Assembly: GCA_016714495.1 (NCBI GenBank) | Contig: JADKDU010000011.1 | Location: 1-64,000, forward strand | Direction of reading: 5' to 3' | DNA from: Hyphomonadaceae bacterium | GTDB taxonomy: Bacteria > Pseudomonadota > Alphaproteobacteria > Caulobacterales > Hyphomonadaceae | DNA: 64,000 bases | In this document: positions 58,220-64,000 of the stretch, in pieces | Position numbering within the stretch: the stretch's first letter is position 1 | How the letters are laid out: every line of letters starts with the position of its first letter | Made by a program: the position numbers and the translations under genes | Notes under the pieces: generated by a model | What the model was told of the DNA's origin: nothing | The model's database searches: none | What the model saw: the letters and a program-made list of their open reading frames with translations, nothing else

Positions 58220-59425
58220 CTAGTAGCGCAGATGGGGGCGGCGCGCAGCGGCCCAGGCTTGTTCGTCAGGCCTTGTAATGGCGTCGAGATCGCCCGGGCG
58301 GGTGGTAGGGTCGTCGACCCATTCGCGCAGGAGCGGGCCGCCATTGATGACGTCGATCGGGAGTTTGCCGAGTTCGTACTCGTAGGGGAAATCACGCCAG
58401 AGCGGGTAGTCCGGATAGAGGTTGCGGATGACCTTGAAGGCGAGCGCCTGGATGCGCCAGGGCTGGAAGGCCTGGTGGTCATAGAGGGCAGGGTCTTCGG
58501 TGTGGATCTGGACGCCGCTGCAGAGCTTGCCGACATGCTTGTGGAAGGTGGGCTCGAACCAGCAGTCGCGGAGCTTGCAGCCGCGCAGCCATTCGGGCGC
58601 GAGGGTGTGCATTTCGAGGATGACGCGGCGGGCGTCGATGTCGGGAGCGCCGAAGAGTTCGAGGGGACGCGTGGTGCCCCTGCCCTCTGACAGCGTGGCG
58701 CCTTCGAGCATGACCGTCCCGGCGTAGGCGCGGGCCATCCAAAGATTGGGCGCGTTGGGGCTGGGGTTGACCCAGGTGCGTTCGCCCGACGGCCAGCCGA
58801 AGCCGGGGGCGGCGTCGGGCTGATAGCCTTCCATTTCGATGACGCGATAGTCGACGTCGAGCTTGTAGTGCTCGATGAACCAGTGACCGAGTTCGCCGAG
58901 TGTGAACCCGTGGCGCATCGGCATGGGACCGGCGCCCACGAAGCTTTCCCAGCCCTTGCGGAGTGACAGACCCTCGATGGGCCGGCCGGCGGGGTTCGGG
59001 CGGTCGAGCACCCAGACGGATTTGCCCTCTTTCGCAGCGGCTTCAAGGACGTAGAGCAGCGTGGTGATGAAGGTGTAGATGCGGCAGCCGAGATCCTGCA
59101 GGTCGATCAGCACGACATCGAACGTGCTCGTCTGCTGGCCGGTGGGGCGGCGGTGTTCGCCGTAGAGGCTGAAGACTGGGATGCCGAGGATCGGGTCGTC
59201 GAAATCCGGGCTCTCGACCATATTGTCCTGCTTGTCGCCGCGCATACCGTGCTGCGGGCCGAATGCGGAGGTCAGCTTGATGTCGCCAGTGGCCGCGAGC
59301 GCGTCGAGCGTGTGGGTGAGGTCGCGCGTAACGGAGGCTGGGTGCGCGACGAGGGAGACGCGCTTACCCCTGAGCGGGGCCCGGAGGGCGGGTTCAGCCA
59401 GGAGACGATCGATCCCGAATTTCAT
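58220..59425 (-). CDS. NamZ-like exo-beta-N-acetylmuramidase (DUF1343)
   Basis: A 401-residue DUF1343 protein. Characterised members (NamZ) remove terminal MurNAc from peptidoglycan fragments. Motifs include SLVAHPASVTRDL, FGPQHGMRGDKQDNM, IDLQDLGCRIYTF, VLDRPNPAGR and MRHGFTLGELG, in the usual order. There is no clear signal peptide, which points to a cytoplasmic or recycling role here. It follows the DOMON-like gene by three bases on the same strand. Confidence 0.9.
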   Translation of the reverse strand: MKFGIDRLLAEPALRAPLRGKRVSLVAHPASVTRDLTHTLDALAATGDIKLTSAFGPQHGMRGDKQDNMVESPDFDDPILGIPVFSLYGEHRRPTGQQTSTFDVVLIDLQDLGCRIYTFITTLLYVLEAAAKEGKSVWVLDRPNPAGRPIEGLSLRKGWESFVGAGPMPMRHGFTLGELGHWFIEHYKLDVDYRVIEMEGYQPDAAPGFGWPSGERTWVNPSPNAPNLWMARAYAGTVMLEGATLSEGRGTTRPLELFGAPDIDARRVILEMHTLAPEWLRGCKLRDCWFEPTFHKHVGKLCSGVQIHTEDPALYDHQAFQPWRIQALAFKVIRNLYPDYPLWRDFPYEYELGKLPIDVINGGPLLREWVDDPTTRPGDLDAITRPDEQAWAAARRPHLRY

Positions 59426-59428
59426 GGT

Positions 59429-59965
59429 TCACTCTGCTGAAGGAAGTTGCAGGGCAAAGCAATCCAGATGGTGGAAATCCAGCTTGTCGATCGGGTGTTT
59501 GACGGCCCAGTAGGACCTGATTCCGCTCGTGTCTTCGAGAATCACGGACAGGCCGACTTTCCAGGGGCCGTCGAGATTGGGAAGGCCGCGGAGATCAAAA
59601 ATAGCGCGCAGATCGAAGCGGTCGCCGAAGGCCCGGCTGCCGACGCCTGGGTCGGACGCCTGAGCGATATTGGACATGCCGGAGCGATGGGCCTTGAAGT
59701 GGTAGGCCGCCCATTGGCCTGTGGGCGACAGGTTGAACTCACTGTAGCCGCTCCCCTGCTTCGGCATGATGAAAGCTTCGAAGCAGGTGTGCTTCCAGAG
59801 CTCGTCCGCGCGGGTGGGATTGGCGAGCTCGGGGATGGCGAGTTTTCCGATATCGCCGGTGACTGTGTAGCTAAGCGCGAGGCTTTCGGGCTTGCGCACG
59901 ATTTCGGCTTCAATCGCGGCGGCTGGGGAGGCCGAGGACGGATGTCGAGTCAGGGCGTGGCGCAT
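59429..59965 (-). CDS. DOMON-like domain protein
   Basis: A 178-residue protein with a DOMON-like beta-sandwich: ELWKHTCFEAFIMPKQGSGYSEFNLSPTGQWAAYHF is the distinctive block, followed by WKVGLSVILEDTSGIRSYWAVKHP and DFHHLDCFAL. There is no signal peptide. In related bacteria it neighbours DUF1343 genes, as it does here, three bases apart; its function is unknown. Confidence 0.85.
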   Translation of the reverse strand: MRHALTRHPSSASPAAAIEAEIVRKPESLALSYTVTGDIGKLAIPELANPTRADELWKHTCFEAFIMPKQGSGYSEFNLSPTGQWAAYHFKAHRSGMSNIAQASDPGVGSRAFGDRFDLRAIFDLRGLPNLDGPWKVGLSVILEDTSGIRSYWAVKHPIDKLDFHHLDCFALQLPSAE

Positions 59966-60007
59966 ACGCGTGTGTAGCGCCGCGCGGGACGGGTCGCCAG
60001 AGGCAGT

Positions 60008-63000
60008 CTATTCCGCTGGCGTGACGACCGGATCGACGCCGCCTTTTCCAGCGCGCCGCGACCGCTTCGGCTTCTTCTGCTTCGCCTCTCCGGGCGCCAG
60101 CAGGAGATAGAGCGGCGGCGTGACGATACGCGCAAGAAGCGTGGAGCTGATCAAGCCGCCGACGATGACCATGGCCAGCGGCGAATAAAGCGGCGAGCGC
60201 TCCATGATGAGCGGGATCATACCGCCAATGGCGGTCATCGAGGTAAGCAGGACCGGCAGGAAGCGGACCTCGCCAGCCTTCTCGATGGCTTCGCGCAGAG
60301 GCGTGCCGCGTTCGCGTTCCTGGTTGGCGAACTCGACCAGCAGAATGGAGTTCTTGATCTCGATTCCGACCAGCGCGATGAAGCCAATGATCGAAGTGTA
60401 GGACAGCGACTCCTTGCCGATGAAGAGGGCGATCAAGCCGCCCATTACGCCGAACGGAATGACGAACGCGACGACTGCGGCGCTGGAGAATGATCCGAAT
60501 TCCAGCAGCAGGACGGCGAGGATGCCAAAGCAGGCAATAATGATGGCTGGGCCGAAGCCGCCGAAGCTTTCCGACTGCGCCTCTGCTTCGCCGCCATACT
60601 GGATCGAATAGCCGGGCGGGAGCTTCAGAGGATCCAGCTTGGCCGCGACGGCGCGCGTGACTTCCCCGGCAAGACGCCCGGGTTGTGTAAAGGCGCTGAT
60701 CGTGACCGTGCGTTCGCGTTCGTAGCGGCTGATCCGCGAGGGCCCCGCCTGCAGCGAGGGTTTGGCGAACTCGGAAAGCGGCGCTGCGGCGCCTGAGCCG
60801 GTCCAGATGTAGAGCTTGCTGACGTCTGCAATGCCCATGCGCTCGGCGCGTGGAGCACGGACGACGATGGGGTAAGAATCGCCAACCGGGTCACGGAATG
60901 TGGCCACACGGGCGCCGCCGATGGCGATACGCAGCGTCTGGTCGATGGCGCCGGCCGGCACACCGCGAAGGGCGGCGACCTCGGTGTCGATGTTGAGATT
61001 GAGGTCTACCAGTTTTTCGCCCAGCGGGTTGCGGACGTTGCGCGTACCGTCTGCTTCGGTGACAAGACGTTCGACCTGGGCGGCGAGATCGGTGAGCACG
61101 TTTATGTCGGCGCCACGGATGCGAACGGCGATGGGCGCCTCGATCGGAGGACCGTTGAGGAAGCGCTTCACGTTGAAACGAGCACCGGCGAAGGTGTCCA
61201 GTTCCTTACGGATGGCTTCGAGTTCGGCGTGGCCGCTTTCGGCTTCCCAATGGTCGAAGCGGGCGTAGATATCGCCGACGTTGGACTGGGTCTCGGAAGG
61301 CTGCTCGTTGTAGTAGACGCGCGGGTTGCCCCTGCCCGCATTCGAGAAGCGCCAGGAGATATTCTCCCGCTTGGCCAGCACGCCATCAGCGAACTGAACG
61401 GCGCGATCCGTTTCCGTCACGGAGATGCCCTGCGGGAGTTCGACGCGGACGAGAAAATAGGGACTGTCGTTTTCCGGGAAGAGACTGAAGCCAAGCTTCG
61501 GCACCAGCGTCAGCGTAGCCGCGAACAAGGCAAGTCCGATGGCGATCGTGATGCGCGGGAATGTCAGCGCGACGTGGAGGATTGGCCGGTAGATCGCATG
61601 GATGCCGCCCATGAGCACGTCGAGAAAAACGTTGCCGTGACCCTTGCGCGGCAGCAGGCGGCTGGCGAGGAACGGGATGACGCTGAGCGCGACGAACAGC
61701 GAGGCGGCGATGGTGCAGACTACGGCCATAGGCAGGGAGCGCGTGAAGTCGCCAGCGGCTTCCGGCAGGTTCAGCAAAGGCACGAAGGCGAGGAGCAGCG
61801 CGGCCGTACAGCCGAGGACGGCGACGTTGATTTCCTTGACGCCTTCAAGCGCGGCCTCGCGGGGTCCGAGCCCGGTGCGCAGGTGACGGGCGATGTTCTC
61901 GGTCACGACGATGGAGTCGTCGACGAGCAGCCCAAGGGCCAGAACGAAGCCTGCGATTGAAAGCTGGTTGAGTGAATAGCCCAGTATGTTGAGGATCGTG
62001 ATGCCGATCGCGAACGAGAACGGGATCGAGACCATGACGATGAGTGACGCCCGGAAGCCGAGCGGCAGCAAGGTGAGCAGCACGAGCGCGATCGCGATGC
62101 CGAGATCGCGGGCCAGTGATGATAGGCGATGGGCGACGGTTTCGGACTGATCGAAGCCGCGTTCGAGTTTAATCTCCGGCGGCAGCCGAGGCTCGAACGC
62201 GTCGACCCGCGCCCTGACACCATCCATGACGGTGAAGATCGTGGCGCCCAGCTTAGCGCGCGCCGTGACGAAAAGGGCGCGCTGGCCGTTGTAGCGCGTG
62301 ATGTGAGTCTGTTCGTCGTTGGCCCATTCCACATTGGCGATGTCGCCGACGCGGACGCTGACGCCATTGCCGCTGCGCAGGACCACGTCGCGGATTTCCT
62401 CGACGCTGTCGAACGGGCCAGTGGCTTCGACGTTGAAGCGGCGGCCGCTGCTTTCGACGGAGCCAATGGGCAAATCTGCGCCCTCGCGCTCAAGCGCTTC
62501 GGTGACGGCGCCGAGGGGGAGCTGGTACGCGGCGAGCTTGTCGAGATCGACGGTGACGCGGACTTCGGCTGTAGGAACACCCCAGATTTCGGCTGCCTGT
62601 ACGCCATTGGCGCGCTCGACAGCATCGCGCAACTCGCGGGCGTAGGCTTCCATCTGGCGGATCGGCGCCGTTTCGGAAACCAGGGCCATCTGGACGATGC
62701 TGGTTTGGGCCGGGTTGGCGCGGTCTGCGCGGATGAGAGTGATGCCGGCGGGAAGCGTCGGACGGAGAACGTTAAGCTCGCGAACGACTTCGTCGTATTT
62801 CTTTTCGGGATCGACGCCGTATTCGAACTGCACGCTGATCTGCGCGAGGCCGGCGCTGCTGGTGGATGATATCTCGTCGACATATTCGAGGCCGTTCAGA
62901 GCGGTCTCGATCGGAATGGCGACGACGCGCTCCATCTGTTCAGCATCAGCGCCGGGCAGAACGACAAACACGCCCACGCCGGCAAACTGCACGATCGGGT

Positions 63001-63112
63001 CCTCGGATTTCGGGATCGCCTGGACGGAGGCGACGCCCAGCATGAAGAGCATGCCGAAAAGGATGAGCGTGAACTGCCAGCGCTCAATGAAGAACCGTGT
63101 GATCGCCTGCAT
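60008..63112 (-). CDS. RND efflux permease (AcrB/HAE-1 family)
   Basis: A 1034-residue proton-driven efflux permease of the inner membrane. It has twelve predicted helices and two large periplasmic loops. N-terminal MQAITRFFIERWQFTLILFGM is followed by VVVLPGADAEQME-like pore-domain sequence and the helix 4 region FVLALGLLVDDSIVVTENI with its conserved Asp pair. The second half has FIALVGIEIKNSILLVEFAN. The sequence suits hydrophobe/amphiphile rather than metal export, but the substrate is unknown. It follows the adaptor gene by three bases. Confidence 0.93.
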   Translation of the reverse strand: MQAITRFFIERWQFTLILFGMLFMLGVASVQAIPKSEDPIVQFAGVGVFVVLPGADAEQMERVVAIPIETALNGLEYVDEISSTSSAGLAQISVQFEYGVDPEKKYDEVVRELNVLRPTLPAGITLIRADRANPAQTSIVQMALVSETAPIRQMEAYARELRDAVERANGVQAAEIWGVPTAEVRVTVDLDKLAAYQLPLGAVTEALEREGADLPIGSVESSGRRFNVEATGPFDSVEEIRDVVLRSGNGVSVRVGDIANVEWANDEQTHITRYNGQRALFVTARAKLGATIFTVMDGVRARVDAFEPRLPPEIKLERGFDQSETVAHRLSSLARDLGIAIALVLLTLLPLGFRASLIVMVSIPFSFAIGITILNILGYSLNQLSIAGFVLALGLLVDDSIVVTENIARHLRTGLGPREAALEGVKEINVAVLGCTAALLLAFVPLLNLPEAAGDFTRSLPMAVVCTIAASLFVALSVIPFLASRLLPRKGHGNVFLDVLMGGIHAIYRPILHVALTFPRITIAIGLALFAATLTLVPKLGFSLFPENDSPYFLVRVELPQGISVTETDRAVQFADGVLAKRENISWRFSNAGRGNPRVYYNEQPSETQSNVGDIYARFDHWEAESGHAELEAIRKELDTFAGARFNVKRFLNGPPIEAPIAVRIRGADINVLTDLAAQVERLVTEADGTRNVRNPLGEKLVDLNLNIDTEVAALRGVPAGAIDQTLRIAIGGARVATFRDPVGDSYPIVVRAPRAERMGIADVSKLYIWTGSGAAAPLSEFAKPSLQAGPSRISRYERERTVTISAFTQPGRLAGEVTRAVAAKLDPLKLPPGYSIQYGGEAEAQSESFGGFGPAIIIACFGILAVLLLEFGSFSSAAVVAFVIPFGVMGGLIALFIGKESLSYTSIIGFIALVGIEIKNSILLVEFANQERERGTPLREAIEKAGEVRFLPVLLTSMTAIGGMIPLIMERSPLYSPLAMVIVGGLISSTLLARIVTPPLYLLLAPGEAKQKKPKRSRRAGKGGVDPVVTPAE

Positions 63113-63115
63113 GAG

Positions 63116-64000
63116 CTATTCCTGGCGGAATTTGACGGCGTCGCCATCGCGCACCATGGAGGCGCCGCGGGTGATGATCGCCTCGCCGGGCTCGAGGCCG
63201 CCGGTGACGACAACGCCGGCGTCGGTGACGCCTTCGGTCTGGATCGAGCGGCGCGCGGCCTTGCCGTCCGAGCCGACGACGTAGACCATGCCCTGATCGG
63301 CGCGCGCGTCGATCAGCGAGATGGCGGGGATGAGATAGGCTGTGCGCTCGACCTGGCCCGGGACGGGCTTGGCGGCGATGAGGACCTCGGCGACTTCACC
63401 GCTCTTGAGATCCTTCGGATTGTCGAGGCGCACTTCGACCTCGAACGAACCCATGTTGGCGACCATTTTCGGAGAGATCTGCGTGACCTTGCCCATGCGC
63501 TGGTCGCGGCCGGGGATGTTGACCTGCGTGACGTCGCCGACGCGGACCTGAGCGACATCGACGGATGAGAGCTGGGCGCGCACGATAACTCCGGTGCGGT
63601 CTTCACCGAGCTGGAGGATGGACTGACCTGCTGTAACCGTCTGGCCCCGCTCTGCGTCGCGGCGGAGAATGACGCCGGTGGCGGGGGCGACGAGGGAGAC
63701 GATCTCGCGTGCGCGCTCAAGCGCGAGGCGGGCATTGTCGAGATCGGCCTGCGAGGCTGCGCCGGCGGCGTGGAGGCGGCTGATGCGATCGAAGGTTTGC
63801 TGCGCGGTCTGGCGAACGACTTCGGATTCGGCGGGATCGGCGCCGACGGAGGTGCGGCGCAGGGTGGCGAGGGTCTGGCCGGCGGAGACGTGCGCGCCGT
63901 CATCCACAAGGAGGCTCTCGATCATGCCGGGGACGCCGAACGAGAGAATGGTTTCGCTCTTGTAGGCGAGAAGACCGCTGGCGCGCAGAACACCGGCTTG
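63116..64000 (-). CDS. RND efflux periplasmic adaptor subunit (partial)
   Basis: Membrane-fusion protein that joins the RND permease to an outer-membrane channel. Reading stays open to the window edge, so the N terminus (with signal or lipobox) is missing. Visible parts are the lipoyl halves (LLVDDGAHVSAGQTLATL and ATGVILRRDAERGQTVTAGQ), a predicted coiled-coil hairpin between them, the beta-barrel (VGDVTQVNIPGRDQRMGKV) and the membrane-proximal domain ending DGDAVKFRQE. Confidence 0.92.
   Translation of the reverse strand, partial: QAGVLRASGLLAYKSETILSFGVPGMIESLLVDDGAHVSAGQTLATLRRTSVGADPAESEVVRQTAQQTFDRISRLHAAGAASQADLDNARLALERAREIVSLVAPATGVILRRDAERGQTVTAGQSILQLGEDRTGVIVRAQLSSVDVAQVRVGDVTQVNIPGRDQRMGKVTQISPKMVANMGSFEVEVRLDNPKDLKSGEVAEVLIAAKPVPGQVERTAYLIPAISLIDARADQGMVYVVGSDGKAARRSIQTEGVTDAGVVVTGGLEPGEAIITRGASMVRDGDAVKFRQE

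Overview
The window reads as chromosomal DNA of a GC-rich alphaproteobacterium. The best fit is Caulobacterales, near the Hyphomonadaceae. The evidence is gene order: plsX-fabH-ihfA-merR beside a cytochrome bc1 assembly chaperone and bamE; glyA-nrdR-rib-nusB-thiL; a C4-pathway ALA synthase; a MucR regulator; an LdtR-like MarR regulator; and a large TonB-dependent receptor. The genus cannot be named from sequence alone. There is no rRNA, CRISPR array, phage module or recognisable insertion sequence. Two tRNAs (Val-UAC and Pro-GGG) are present.

Layout. 1-6.2 kb: right-hand part of an extracellular polysaccharide locus (Wza-type export lipoprotein, two glycosyltransferases, a Wzx-type flippase, a FemAB/GNAT-like protein, a DUF6875-like protein). 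Nearly every gene here is broken. 6.4-9.9 kb: EF-P beta-lysylation set (epmB, a lipoprotein gene, epmA, divergent efp). 9.9-14.2 kb: a frameshifted Kef-type antiporter, a ModE-like regulator, and an aminotransferase/omega-amidase pair. 14.5-16.8 kb: intact O-antigen ligase/polymerase plus GT2. 16.9-20.3 kb: PQQ dehydrogenase with fused cytochrome c, and an SDR. 20.3-25 kb: tRNAs and the merR-ihfA-fabH-plsX operon with the bc1 chaperone and divergent bamE. 25-32.5 kb: thiL-nusB-ribH-ribB-ribE-ribD-nrdR-glyA, interrupted by an opposite-strand TPR gene. 32.7-40.8 kb: mucR, hemA, an LdtR-like regulator, a lysozyme-like lipoprotein, a FrnE-type DsbA protein and several small unknowns. 41.1-45.4 kb: TonB receptor followed by a TPR-asparaginyl hydroxylase protein. 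45.6-56.6 kb: gltB, gltD, a GltD-like ferredoxin-domain protein, korA (frameshifted) and korB. 56.6-64 kb: a TIGR03084 protein, a decayed stretch, NamZ, a DOMON-like protein, and an RND permease with its adaptor cut by the window edge.

How the genes fit together. The EF-P set makes a post-translationally modified translation factor. The aminotransferase and omega-amidase fit a glutamine transaminase/omega-amidase route. GltBD makes glutamate from 2-oxoglutarate, and the adjacent 2-oxoacid:ferredoxin oxidoreductase cluster acts on the same type of substrate.

The most striking feature is gene breakage. The polysaccharide locus carries many frameshifts, nonsense codons and an internal deletion. 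Several otherwise well-conserved genes elsewhere (Kef antiporter, SDR, a small membrane protein, a secreted protein, korA) each carry one single-base frame break. The former looks like real decay; the latter may be decay or consensus-sequence errors. I did not find a convincing new biological system.
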